A DNA stretch of 64,000 bases from Methanospirillum lacunae. GTDB lineage: Archaea; Halobacteriota; Methanomicrobia; Methanomicrobiales; Methanospirillaceae. Made by a program: the position numbers and the translations under genes. Below are positions 46,615 through 55,808 of this stretch, in pieces (position 1 is the stretch's first letter; every line of letters starts with the position of its first letter). The notes beneath the pieces were generated by a model, which was given only the letters and a program-made list of their open reading frames with translations, searched no databases and was not told the origin of the DNA. The DNA is taken from assembly GCF_003173355.1 (NCBI RefSeq), contig NZ_QGMY01000007.1, positions 248,001 to 312,000 of the forward strand. The letters run 5' to 3'.

Positions 46615-47415
46615 AGAGTTTATTATATGACAATGATTCAGGAGATTTACTATCAGTAGTGAAAACCAGGATATACCAACAGTTTCTGGCACTGAGTCAG
46701 TGGATGGAAATAAGATCTGCTTGAATCAACAGATTTTCGGAGATCTAGTCAAAGTATCACAAGTCATTATCTCCCTGAAGTCATACTCACGAATACCTTA
46801 TCTACCCGGATGCAGGATTTCCTCATAATTTCGCTTGGACTTCCTATCTTCTCCTATAGGAGATCCCAGCCTTAGACCACGGAACAGGATACCAGCGAAC
46901 ACACTTTATCATTATTCGAGAGACGAAGGTAATGAACATCATAGGATCTATCCTGTTCAGAGACTTGAAATCATAAAAGGGAACAGTGAAACAGGTTTAT
47001 GACCCTACCCTGTCCCATACCGATTCATGGTTATACAACCTGCTAGTATCAATCTCCGGCAGTATGATCGGACAGTCATCCACCGCTCTCTTTTCATCCG
47101 CGATTCACGAACAGATTACCACGGAGCACCCGGACATAACCCTCATCACTTTCCTGTTTCAGAGCGTTGCAACAAGTTGCAACAGTTTAAACCAGGGATA
47201 AAACCCACAATCCCTTCTATTTTTTCCATTTATTTTAAAATGCATTTCCCATCTAAAACCAGATGCAACATCCCCAGACGCTGTTAGTTCAGTTATCATG
47301 ACACTAAGGTAAAGGGGACACTGAAAAAACAATAATCATTATTCAAAAATTATTTCTAACTGATTTTAACAGGTTTTTGCTAACTTATTTATAACCTGTT
47401 TCATGCAACAATAGT
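46615..47415 (+). other. Intergenic region with GTTGCAAC palindromes and a promoter
   Basis: No gene is seen in 800 nt. GTTGCAAC occurs twice, ten bases apart (47166-47173 and 47176-47183). The same octamer occurs upstream of the paralogous leader at 54968-54975, about 245-250 nt before that leader. TTATTTATAA near 47384-47393 is a TATA candidate for the leader that begins near 47416. Confidence 0.4.
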
Positions 47416-47668
47416 ATGTCACACAGAGCCCTGCACAAGGGTCGCCCGAAAAACCCGGACACCCAGGCAGGTTCTGTGCACAATAGATGAGCTGCGTTCA
47501 ACATGTCCTCCTACAATCAATGTGACTCATCATCAAAGCAGGAAACCAGACCTCTCAGGAAAGGTTTCCAACTCTCTGTTTGCTGCAATGATCCAAAAGA
47601 ATCTCAACCAGCCGCCAAATCGGCTGGTCCTTCCTCCTACATTCAATCAATTAGTACATGGAGTTATT
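47416..47668 (+). promoter_or_regulatory. Conserved 5' leader of a winged-helix gene (locus A)
   Basis: Matches the leader at 54441-54723 in order: ATGTCACA at the start, 25 identical bases at 47494-47518 (contains CAACATGTCCTCCTAC), a hairpin CCAGCCG/CGGCTGG (47608-47627), then TTCCTCCTACATTC (47631-47644). In locus B the hairpin stem has another sequence yet still pairs. UCCUCCU resembles the anti-Shine-Dalgarno end of 16S rRNA and could pair with the GGAG before the gene. Small overlapping frames are also present: ATG 47416-TGA 47490, then ATG 47487-TGA 47525, then GTG 47522. Confidence 0.55.
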
Positions 47669-47920
47669 ATGTTCGCCAAAGGCACACTCACCAGTACCTA
47701 CAATGAAAGACAGATGACCCTGATAAAGTATCTTGAAGACAGGGTCAAAGAGGGAAAAAATTTCTTTAAATCCAAGTATATCGCCAGAGAAACTGGTCTC
47801 TCCTCTAAAGAGGTAGGAACAAACATGGGACTCCTGGCTGAAAATTGCCCCAAGTTCACAATTCAGAAATACAGTTATTCAAACAGCACCACCTGGTTGA
47901 TAACACCCTCCCAGGTATAA
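47669..47920 (+). CDS. Small winged-helix protein (DUF7123-like), locus A
   Basis: 83 residues from ATG 47669, after GGAG at five bases; a GTG at 47522 in frame would give 132. The core is YNERQMTLIKYLEDRVKEGKNFFKSKYIARETGLSSKEVGTNM, a winged helix, ending YSNSTTWLITP. The same length and sequence order are found at 54189-54440. I believe the family is DUF7123 of haloarchaea and methanogens, though the number is from memory. Probably a DNA- or RNA-binding regulator. Confidence 0.8.
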   Translation: MFAKGTLTSTYNERQMTLIKYLEDRVKEGKNFFKSKYIARETGLSSKEVGTNMGLLAENCPKFTIQKYSYSNSTTWLITPSQV

Positions 47921-48603
47921 CCAGTCTTTTTTTACCAGTTCTCTGTAAAGTACAAAATAACAAGATACTAACACAGAGTTACACCCTTGCCGCCAATCAG
48001 AGATAAAATGTTTATAGCCATTTCAGTTCTGGATATCTGACAGAATGATAATCGGTTAGATTTTCTTTTAGATCAAGATTCATATAGACTTCGGTCTTCT
48101 ATTCAACCTCTGAACAACGCAAGGGGTGAGTGATAACTCTGTAACCTTCAGATGTGAGAGCCTGAACGTATCAAGGTATGAGGTTATCAAAGTTATAGTA
48201 TGACCGGCATTGAGTCATATGTTGTCACTGATACAGTTCTGACTAAATCCCGTTTTCCAGGAAATGTTTGCACAAACATTTCAACAAAATATCAAAGATG
48301 AACCCATTATCAGAGATTTGCACGCCCATTCTATTGGATCACTGAGGAACCTTATAAAGAAAAAGAGTTGTCAGACGTATGTCTGCCGAATTTTTCCATA
48401 CTTCGTATAGATCAGGTATCAGGTGAAAAATATAGAATACCTTAATCTATGAGAGCCGGATTTTATTATATTTAGATCTTTATGTCTTTAGAAAAAACCC
48501 GAATCTGAAAGTTACGCAGAAAAATATAAGTACAAGCCTGTAACAAAGGAAGGATATCCTTTTTCATATGAGAAGGATATTGGCTTTTTTGGATTGCTCT
48601 ATT
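47921..48603. other. Intergenic stretch before the alkylsulfatase remnant
   Basis: 683 nt with stops in all frames. I see no RNA gene, repeat or protein remnant. It may include the lost start of the sulfatase gene, but no N-terminal motif can be read. Confidence 0.35.
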
Positions 48604-49690
48604 TTGCCCTTATTTGCGGGACAATATACCCGGTGAAAGTGGTCATATACTCTCATCCCCATGCTGATCACTATCAGGGAGTAAAGGAGGTCACAACAGA
48701 TGAGACTTGTAATTCCGGTGATGTCCAGATCATCGCCCCTAAACACTTCATGAAACATGCCTGAAGTGAAAATATGAATGCAGGAGATGTTATGCTCAGG
48801 CGTGCAACCTACCAGTACGGAATTCAGTTGTCAGGGATCCAAAAAGCACCATTGACATAGGCCTTAGCAAAAGCCCGTCACCTGGAACTGCGTCGCTGAT
48901 CGCCCCCATTGTTAATATAAAAAGGTCGGACAGAAACTGACTGTCGACGGCGTTCAGATAGAATTCCAGTAGGCTGAGAACACAGAAAAATGCCATTTTA
49001 ATGGCAGAAAACTGTACTGCAACTTATCATAACCTTCTGACCCTTTGAGGGGCATAGGTTAGAGACGCATTCTTCGATCTAATAATCTGAAAGAGGCACG
49101 TGAGATGGAAAACAGATGCCCTTGAAAAGCTCGGATACCAGGTTGAGTCAGGAACAACTCGAAATGCCTACTTAACGGGTGCACAGGAACTGAGAAACAC
49201 TGAACAGGTCACCTCTGGAGTAGTATATCAGAGGATATCATGACTGTCATGTCCATGAGCCAGTTATTGGATTATATTTCTGTCAGGTAAATGGAAAGAA
49301 GGCTGATGGAGAGGATTACAAGATGAATATCGTTCTATCAGATATGGGTGATAAGGCTCTTATTCAGGTGAAAAATGACGCACTCATACACTGATACACT
49401 GGGTTGATACATCCTATCCGGATCCAGCTGTAACAGTTTCGATGCCAGGGATAACACTTGAAAAACTTGCACTCGATCCCTCTGTATTGCCTGATAACGT
49501 TACGACAATGGAGGATGGTAAAACCTTTGAGACGGTTTGTCGGAATGCTAGTCCAGTTTTATCCCAGGCTGAACATAGTTACTCCCTGAGTATCCGATTT
49601 TTTTCATATCCCATATCAGGGACCTGGGGAATGTGCCACCTGCCCAGCAAAACCTCAAAACATTGGCTTTGAACATCAATCAGAAAAAAG
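48604..49690 (+). pseudogene. Decayed alkylsulfatase (metallo-β-lactamase fold)
   Basis: Frames shift often but the order matches SdsA1/BDS1-type alkylsulfatases. VVIYSHPHADHYQGVKEV (48634 onward) has the H-x-H-x-D-H zinc motif. IIAPKHFMKHA, TGA 48762-48764, then SENMNAGDVMLRRATYQYG. GQKLTVDGVQIEFQ near 48927. MAENCTATYHNLLTL near 49001. ADALEKLGYQVESGTTRNAYL near 49115. The SCP2-like end follows (DYKMNIVLSDMGDKALIQV near 49317). At least three stops and a large deletion near 49090 show that the gene is dead. Intact enzymes cleave primary alkyl sulfates such as SDS. Confidence 0.8.
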
Positions 49691-49764
49691 GAATACTACT
49701 CTCCTGGATATACTGGTTGAAATACTCACGGCTTCAAACAAAATAATTGATTAAATTAAGTAGT

Positions 49765-51912
49765 CTATACTACTCCCTTACAATCATATAACGTATTTCG
49801 CATCATTGATGTAGAATTTCCTGGATTTGTCTCGTCATTCCATTCTCTTTCAGGAACAACAGGACAACTATCCTGTATCCATTGAGTAATTCCTCCGCTT
49901 TTTCTTCCCGGCATTCCCTGTCCATTCTGGCCAAGCAGGAAAAACCTGATCTTTCCGTTGTGAATAAGCGTTTTCAGGGATTCGTTTGTGAGAATGTTAT
50001 CACCACCAGAATATCCGCCCATTGCCATAACAGGGGCACCATATTTGATGATAAGATCATCTGCTGAACGGGAACTCTCAACTCCAACTAGGTACTTCTC
50101 ACCAGCCTGATGAGATACCAGGTACAAGTAGACAGCAGAACTGTTTCCCTGAAACTCCCCTGGTCTCATACTATCCTGTCCATGATCCAAAACCAGACCT
50201 GGACCCGCAGACGGCATATTGCCTTCTCCTTTAAAGATAACCGAAGTGCATGACCATGCAAATGGTGCAACACAGAGAAGACCAACTGTGAGCAGAACCA
50301 CCAGGGTCTGCTTCCCTGATGATACCGGAAGAGTGCGTAAGAAGGCCAATACTATAGCACCAAGGATTGATCCTGCAAGAACGATCCAGGAGAGTGGTGC
50401 CAGAAAATCTGGATTATACCTGAGAAATATCCACTGACAGGCACCTGTTGCAATGATTGCAGCAATGAACAGCCATCCTTTGATCCCAGGCTTCTGATAG
50501 GCATCATACATCAAAAAAGCCCCGATTCCAACGAGACCTGCAAGTGGAATTGCCACCATAACCACGTAATAAGTGTGATAGAATCCGCTTGTGAAACTGA
50601 AATACAACAACTCAGGAACAAGCCAGAGAGTCAGGGCGATTGTGAGAATTTCCTTCTCGCTTAGGGCAGTCAATACAGACCACCTGGGCCTGGAAACCCA
50701 GGCTAACAGGCCGATTAGGGCAAATGGGAGGAACCAGCTGATCTGTCCAGACATGCCTGAATCCCCCATCCTGAAGAAGCCCGGTTCACCTCCGTCGTTC
50801 ATTCCCGGATTACCACCAGGACGTCCTCCTTCCATCCCGAACGGAGGGGTACCAGGCGTTCCATTTCCGGCAAACCCGGGTGGGCCTGCAAAAAACCTTC
50901 CTCCGGGTTCATACATAGAGCCATCAGTTCCATCAGGCAATGAACCCTGTTCAGGGGGCGTGATATTCAAGTCAGATCCCGGATCTCCAAATCCACCGTT
51001 TATACCAGGAGGGAATACTCCACCTGAACCGTCTGGGAATGCTCCCGGAGATCCTCCACGCAACGACCGATTACCACCAATTTCACCACCGCGGAACGGC
51101 ATAAACCCGCCGAGTAACCGGTTTAGCCCATTATATCCAAAGATTAGGTTAAATTCAGAGTTATCAGTGCTACTTCCGATGTATGGCCGCTGATCGGCCG
51201 GTGTCAGATCCATCATCAAAGCCCACGATGCAGAGACCAGAATCAATACAACTAATGCTGGAGCAAGATGCAGGATCTTCTTCTTCCATGAGAGCCTGAA
51301 ATTAAGCAGATAGATGCCAAAGCAGGCCGGAACAACAGCAAACGCCTGTATCATCTTTATATTAAACCCTATTCCGATAAGAACCGCAGATCCTACAAGG
51401 TACCAGGGAGAACCTGTTTTCCAGGCAGTCACAGCCAGAAAAACAGCACCAAGAAGAACAAAGATCAGGAGCCCATCCATGTTGTTTGTCCTGGCGACAG
51501 CCACAAAGATGGGAGTGATGGTGAGAGCAAATGCGGCAACAAGTCCAGCCTCTTTTCCCCAAGATCTTGAAACCAGCAGGTACAGCAGTAATACTGAACA
51601 GATCCCGGCAAGGGCCTGGGGAAGAATAACGGAGGGGCCTGAAAATCCCAGTAATGCAGCACTCACGGTCTGAACCCAGAGACTAACCGGAGGTTTGTCA
51701 ACGGTCACAAATCCGGTTGGATCAAAGGAGTTATAGATCATAATCCCTGGATTTGTGAGCATACTCTTCACTGAAGCAGCATAGTACGAGTTTGAATACC
51801 CTTCCTTTGCCAGATTAAAGAGGAGAAAGACTGATGCCATGATCAGGATTCCCACCAGAATCAGTTCATGACGATATGTACGAATATCAGATTGAAGGTT
51901 CACGAAATTCAC
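49765..51912 (-). CDS. GT39 family membrane glycosyltransferase
   Basis: 715 residues. About 11-13 membrane helices. After helix 1 comes SYYAASVKSMLTNPGIM, then DPTGFVTVDKPPVSLWVQ near 64-81, the acidic/KPP loop of ArnT/PMT-like transferases. FNIKMIQAFAVVPACFGIYLL near 188. A Gly/Pro/Asn-rich outside insert fills ~270-385, much like the inserts of the CotH proteins. The last ~170 residues are an outside domain. These proteins transfer sugars from lipid carriers to surface proteins or lipids. It is monocistronic. Confidence 0.88.
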   Translation of the reverse strand: MNFVNLQSDIRTYRHELILVGILIMASVFLLFNLAKEGYSNSYYAASVKSMLTNPGIMIYNSFDPTGFVTVDKPPVSLWVQTVSAALLGFSGPSVILPQALAGICSVLLLYLLVSRSWGKEAGLVAAFALTITPIFVAVARTNNMDGLLIFVLLGAVFLAVTAWKTGSPWYLVGSAVLIGIGFNIKMIQAFAVVPACFGIYLLNFRLSWKKKILHLAPALVVLILVSASWALMMDLTPADQRPYIGSSTDNSEFNLIFGYNGLNRLLGGFMPFRGGEIGGNRSLRGGSPGAFPDGSGGVFPPGINGGFGDPGSDLNITPPEQGSLPDGTDGSMYEPGGRFFAGPPGFAGNGTPGTPPFGMEGGRPGGNPGMNDGGEPGFFRMGDSGMSGQISWFLPFALIGLLAWVSRPRWSVLTALSEKEILTIALTLWLVPELLYFSFTSGFYHTYYVVMVAIPLAGLVGIGAFLMYDAYQKPGIKGWLFIAAIIATGACQWIFLRYNPDFLAPLSWIVLAGSILGAIVLAFLRTLPVSSGKQTLVVLLTVGLLCVAPFAWSCTSVIFKGEGNMPSAGPGLVLDHGQDSMRPGEFQGNSSAVYLYLVSHQAGEKYLVGVESSRSADDLIIKYGAPVMAMGGYSGGDNILTNESLKTLIHNGKIRFFLLGQNGQGMPGRKSGGITQWIQDSCPVVPEREWNDETNPGNSTSMMRNTLYDCKGVV

Positions 51913-52324
51913 CCGGTTCGAAGATATACAATTAAAAGTTGTGAGATGCTGATCTGTGTGCAGTTATTTAATATTCACTATACTTAGTTGTTTGAAGAGA
52001 CCACCTTACGGTTAAGAATTCGATAATTTAAAGGAACGATCGTAAAAAATCATACCGATTGCATGAAGTTAAGCAGGGAGAAGAAATACCTGTTTCGTGA
52101 TCAAAGAGATGAAGATTAATCCTATCCTGTAACCGATATAGACTTGTTATCCTGCATATTCATCCTCAGAACCCGGATAAGTGAAAGTGGAACCAACAAC
52201 AGGGATATACACCTCAATGATGGCATCTTCTTTATTCTCTCATACGGGGATAGCATTCATCAAACAGGACATATGGTGTATATTGCCCTGAAAAGTTGTA
52301 TACTCAAACAATGGGATGTTCAAG
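51913..52324. other. Divergent promoter region between GT39 and PEGA genes
   Basis: About 400 nt with no gene that I can support; one open frame (52144-52557) runs across the PEGA gene in another frame and has no family features. Promoters for both genes should lie here. Confidence 0.4.
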
Positions 52325-53440
52325 ATGAAGCAATCAGCATACGTAACAGTAATCCTCATTTTAGTTGTATTATTTTCAAGTCTTGTGTCAGCAGAAGAGA
52401 TGAATTTTCAGAAAAACCCCGGAGACCAAATTCACCCAAATATGACCACGGGAACATCAGAGGACATAGTTTCGGGCAGCAAGAATCTGGGTCCTGGTCA
52501 ACAGGGAGAACAGAGAGGGAAACAGAACATTGGGCAGAGTTCACCAGATCCCATTAACACAGGTGTCCCGGGATCCCAGACTGGAGAAAGCCCTGTTTCA
52601 GAGGCAAACCCACAGACAACAAGGCAGACTGCTCCATTACAGAATGAACAGACTGTAAACCAGATGCCCCAGGAAAACCCCACACAGGGAGAAAAACTGG
52701 GCACAATTATTAAAGAACCAGTACAGACAAGCAATCCTGCGCAGAAGGTTCCTGAACAAAAACAGTCCCAGGCACAACCGATACAACAACAACCAGACAG
52801 CCAGTATCACAACATCCCATTCCCCCAGTCATATCCTGTGTTTAAACAGGATCATGCAGCAATTCAGGTAACCAGCAGCCCGGCTGGTGCATATGTATAT
52901 CTTGATGGATCCTACAAGGGAATTACACCCTCATCAGGATACCTTGAAATATCAGATCTTTCACCAGGGTCATACACTATTCATCTAACCCTCACAGGAT
53001 ACTCTGACTACACTACAGAGATATTGTTATCCAGAAACGAGGTCTCCACGATCTCTGCAGATCTGACATTATCATATGTCTCATCAGAGTATGGAGCACT
53101 CTCAGTTCAATCAAATCCTTCAGGAGCAGGTGTTTATCTGGACAACGAATACAAGGGAATAACACCAGTCACACTCCAGGGGGTTAGAGTTGGGTCCCAT
53201 TCAGTACTAATCAAAACTGATGGATACTCATCGTACAACGGAGATGTGAATATCATCCCAGATCAGGCCTCTGGGCTCTCAGTCACTCTCACACCAATTG
53301 TCACCCAGGCACAGACTCAGGAACCAGCCCCCACACTTCCATCCGCACCGGCACCAACAAAATCACCAGTATCTCCCCTGATAGTCGTGGGTGGCCTTGC
53401 AATAGCAGGAATCAAACTTGCTATACAAAAGAAACAGTAA
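52325..53440 (+). CDS. Secreted PEGA domain protein
   Basis: 371 residues from ATG 52325 (an ATG three codons earlier is also possible). Signal peptide (YVTVILILVVLFSSLVSA), then ~150 residues rich in Gln, Pro, Asn and Gly, probably disordered, then two PEGA domains: IQVTSSPAGAYVYLDGSYKG near 180 and LSVQSNPSGAGVYLDNEYKG near 260. A last hydrophobic helix (PLIVVGGLAIAGIKLAI) with basic end anchors it. PEGA domains are surface β-sandwiches linked to S-layers and are common in Methanomicrobia. Confidence 0.88.
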   Translation: MKQSAYVTVILILVVLFSSLVSAEEMNFQKNPGDQIHPNMTTGTSEDIVSGSKNLGPGQQGEQRGKQNIGQSSPDPINTGVPGSQTGESPVSEANPQTTRQTAPLQNEQTVNQMPQENPTQGEKLGTIIKEPVQTSNPAQKVPEQKQSQAQPIQQQPDSQYHNIPFPQSYPVFKQDHAAIQVTSSPAGAYVYLDGSYKGITPSSGYLEISDLSPGSYTIHLTLTGYSDYTTEILLSRNEVSTISADLTLSYVSSEYGALSVQSNPSGAGVYLDNEYKGITPVTLQGVRVGSHSVLIKTDGYSSYNGDVNIIPDQASGLSVTLTPIVTQAQTQEPAPTLPSAPAPTKSPVSPLIVVGGLAIAGIKLAIQKKQ

Positions 53441-53687
53441 GGACGAAATATACAACACAGGGTTGACAGACATCAATCTGTCAGACTCTTTTTCAGATAG
53501 ACAGGTCATCATCGTGGTCCTGATCCCACTTATATCATACAGTTTCATATACTTTCCTACAATGCCCGGTCAATCTGCCTGCGCTGTTATCTGAAAGCCC
53601 TTTCAAATACATCAAACCAGACAGATATTCCAGATATCAGGCTTATTTATCATAAACATTAATCTGATACGCAGCGGATGCCTCATA

Positions 53688-54125
53688 ATGAAATATCTCT
53701 TTCTTCTGATCTTTCTTCTCTCTATATCAGGATATGCCACGACCGCTGCGACCGTTGATGATCCCCAACAGGCTGCAGCCTGGTTTGATAAAGGAAAAGA
53801 CCTGGCATCCATGAGCAACTATGGAGAGGCTATATCAGCGTATGACAAGTCACTTGAGTACGGAAACAAAGATGAAGCAGTATGGCTTGAAAAGGGTAAA
53901 GCACTTGCCAAACTTGATAAATATGCAGAAGCTGTAAAATCATTTGAAAAGGCAATCGAGATAAAATCTGATGATATCGACGCATGGACTCAGAAAGGCG
54001 ATGCTCTCAACTGGCTTGGGAAAGACAACGAGGCACTCGATGCATATGATAAGGTCCTTGAACTCGATCCGAAAAATTCCGTTGCAAAATTGAAGAAGAA
54101 CATTATTCTCAACCTCCACAATTGA
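53688..54125 (+). CDS. Secreted TPR protein (three repeats)
   Basis: 145 residues. Signal peptide (YLFLLIFLLSISGYATT), then three 34-residue TPR units (AAAWFDKGKDLASMSNYGEA; AVWLEKGKALAKLDKYAEA; DAWTQKGDALNWLGKDNEA). TPR arrays bind partner proteins. It converges with the winged-helix gene at 54189-54440. Confidence 0.88.
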   Translation: MKYLFLLIFLLSISGYATTAATVDDPQQAAAWFDKGKDLASMSNYGEAISAYDKSLEYGNKDEAVWLEKGKALAKLDKYAEAVKSFEKAIEIKSDDIDAWTQKGDALNWLGKDNEALDAYDKVLELDPKNSVAKLKKNIILNLHN

Positions 54126-54188
54126 TACCAGTAGATTAGTTCAAAAATCTGACAGAGAAGAGCAGCCAAATCGGGAAAAAGAGTGATA

Positions 54189-54440
54189 TCAGGCCTGCAC
54201 AGGAGTAACAAGCCAGGTCGTACTGTTCGAGTAACTGTACCTCTCAATGGTGAAGTCGGGACAGGTCTCTGCAAGTATAGCCATATTCGTCCCAACCTCT
54301 TTTGAAGAAAGCCCCAGTTCGCGTGCAATGTACTTGGACTTGAAGAAGCCTCTGCCAGAGCGAATCCGGTCTTTTAGGTACTCAATCAGGCAGATCTGAC
54401 GGTCATTATAGTTGTTATTGAATCGTGCATGTAATAACAT
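54189..54440 (-). CDS. Small winged-helix protein (DUF7123-like), locus B
   Basis: 83 residues from ATG 54440 with GAGAGG six bases before. The frame extends to ATG 54533 (114 residues), which overlaps an upstream small frame by ATGA. Core YNDRQICLIEYLKDRIRSGRGFFKSKYIARELGLSSKEVGTNM and end YSNSTTWLVTP match locus A (47669-47920) closely. The repeat of both gene and leader suggests duplication of a regulatory unit. Function as regulator is inferred from the winged helix. Confidence 0.8.
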   Translation of the reverse strand: MLLHARFNNNYNDRQICLIEYLKDRIRSGRGFFKSKYIARELGLSSKEVGTNMAILAETCPDFTIERYSYSNSTTWLVTPVQA

Positions 54441-54723
54441 GAAATACCTCTCTGCTTTTGAAATGTTACTGATGAACATTGGATGTCGATTGTAGGAGGA
54501 AGCCGGTGTGACACCGGCATGAAGTTCGTTCATCTGTGTTCATGAAGTTTGCAAGAGAGACGTACCAGAACCTTGGACCTGACTGACATCCATTGAGGAC
54601 ACGGATTGTAGGAGGACATGTTGAACGCAACCTCGTAGAGTGGATACCAGTCATGGTCCTGGCACTGTAACCAGGTACGCAGGTTCATAGAACCCGGCAT
54701 CCCAGTCGGCCTCTCTGTGACAT
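54441..54723 (-). promoter_or_regulatory. Conserved 5' leader of a winged-helix gene (locus B)
   Basis: Starts ATGTCACA at 54723 on the minus strand, has the 25-base identity with locus A at 54604-54628, a strong hairpin GCCGGTGT/ACACCGGC (54502-54518) and TTCCTCCTACAATC directly after it (54488-54501). Small frames overlap in a chain: ATG 54723-TGA 54685 (12 codons), ATG 54688-TGA 54530 (52 codons, with LQCQDHDWYPLYEV and NPCPQW), then ATG 54533 of the gene frame. Whether RNA, peptides or both matter is open. Confidence 0.55.
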
Positions 54724-55104
54724 ACCAATGTTACTTGAAATAGGCTATAAGGAAAACAGGTAAAACTGGGAGAGATCAGTTCGAAATCCGTTCAGGTCAA
54801 CATAACAGCGATTCAATCAAAACTGGATTACACAAAACGACGTATTTGAATAATCATGCCGTTAAAATCTGTTGCATCCGGTTCAGACTTCATAATGATC
54901 TTTAGGATCATATTGTCCCTTCAGGTCTCATGAATTCCCGGAAGATGGGTTTTCACTGTTGAAACCGGTTGCAACTCTATGAAACTGTTGCCATTTTCGC
55001 ATCAACTCACTGATAATACAGCTTTATGAAACTTATGTTTATGATGAAAACGCGGATGGAAAAGGTTCCTTGTCCTCACAAAGGACATCAGGATATACAG
55101 ACTA
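54724..55104. other. Divergent promoter region of the locus B leader and a TPR gene
   Basis: About 380 nt with no gene. GTTGCAAC lies at 54968-54975, as in the region before locus A. On the minus strand AACATTGGT precedes the leader start, similar to AACAATAGT in locus A, so the promoters are related. Confidence 0.4.
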
Positions 55105-55800
55105 ATGGTACTTATGAAGAAAACGTTCATCATCCTGATATGCCTGGGTCTCATGGCAGGTCCTTGTATCGCTGATAAGACCGTGGAAGAGTGGAACAAT
55201 CTTGGTGTTGCATATTTTGGACAGGGCAACTATGACGAGGCTATCGCTGCATATTACAATGCTACGGCTCTCGACCCATCAAATGCTATGGCATGGGGAA
55301 ACATCGGTCTCGCCCTGGCAAGCCAGGGAAAATACGAAGAAGCACGTGAAGCCCTGAATAAAACCACCACCCTCAACCCGAACGATGCCCTGGCCTGGTC
55401 CAACATGGGTCTTGTGCTTGATCACCTTGGGCAGTTTGAGGAGGCCATTGCCGCATATGACCATTCGCTTCAGCTTAAACCAGATATTGCAAGGACCTGG
55501 AACAACCGCGGTCTTGCCTGCCATAACCTCGGGAGAGAGGATGAGGCTCTGACAGACTATGAAAAGGCAACAACCCTTGATCCAAAGTACGAACCTGCCT
55601 GGAAAAACAAAGGATCTGCATTATACAACCAGGGAAAATATGAAGAAGCCCTGAAGGCCTGCGAAACTGCACTTACCCTTAATGCAGAAGATGCAGCAGC
55701 ATGGAAGATAAAGGCTGATGTACTGGAAAAACTGGGTAAAGGGGATGAGGCTCAGAAAGCTTCAGAAAAAGCAGCATCAATCCTTGCAAATTTAACATAA
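55105..55800 (+). CDS. Secreted TPR protein (about six repeats)
   Basis: 231 residues from ATG 55105; ATG 55114 gives a neater signal peptide (KKTFIILICLGLMAGPCIA). About six TPR units follow (VEEWNNLGVAYFGQGNYDEA; AMAWGNIGLALASQGKYEEA; TRTWNNRGLACHNLGREDEA; AAAWKIKADVLEKLGKGDEA). Probably a secreted scaffold for protein binding. It ends eight bases before the methyltransferase start but the two have no clear link in function. Confidence 0.88.
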   Translation: MVLMKKTFIILICLGLMAGPCIADKTVEEWNNLGVAYFGQGNYDEAIAAYYNATALDPSNAMAWGNIGLALASQGKYEEAREALNKTTTLNPNDALAWSNMGLVLDHLGQFEEAIAAYDHSLQLKPDIARTWNNRGLACHNLGREDEALTDYEKATTLDPKYEPAWKNKGSALYNQGKYEEALKACETALTLNAEDAAAWKIKADVLEKLGKGDEAQKASEKAASILANLT

Positions 55801-55808
55801 GATAGACC

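Noticed and set aside
46986-47287. Two short overlapping frames in the gap before locus A
   Set aside because: No Shine-Dalgarno, no family features, and composition like the surrounding non-coding DNA.
52144-52557. Open frame starting before the PEGA gene
   Set aside because: It continues across the PEGA gene in another frame; the PEGA product has signal peptide and domains while this frame has none.
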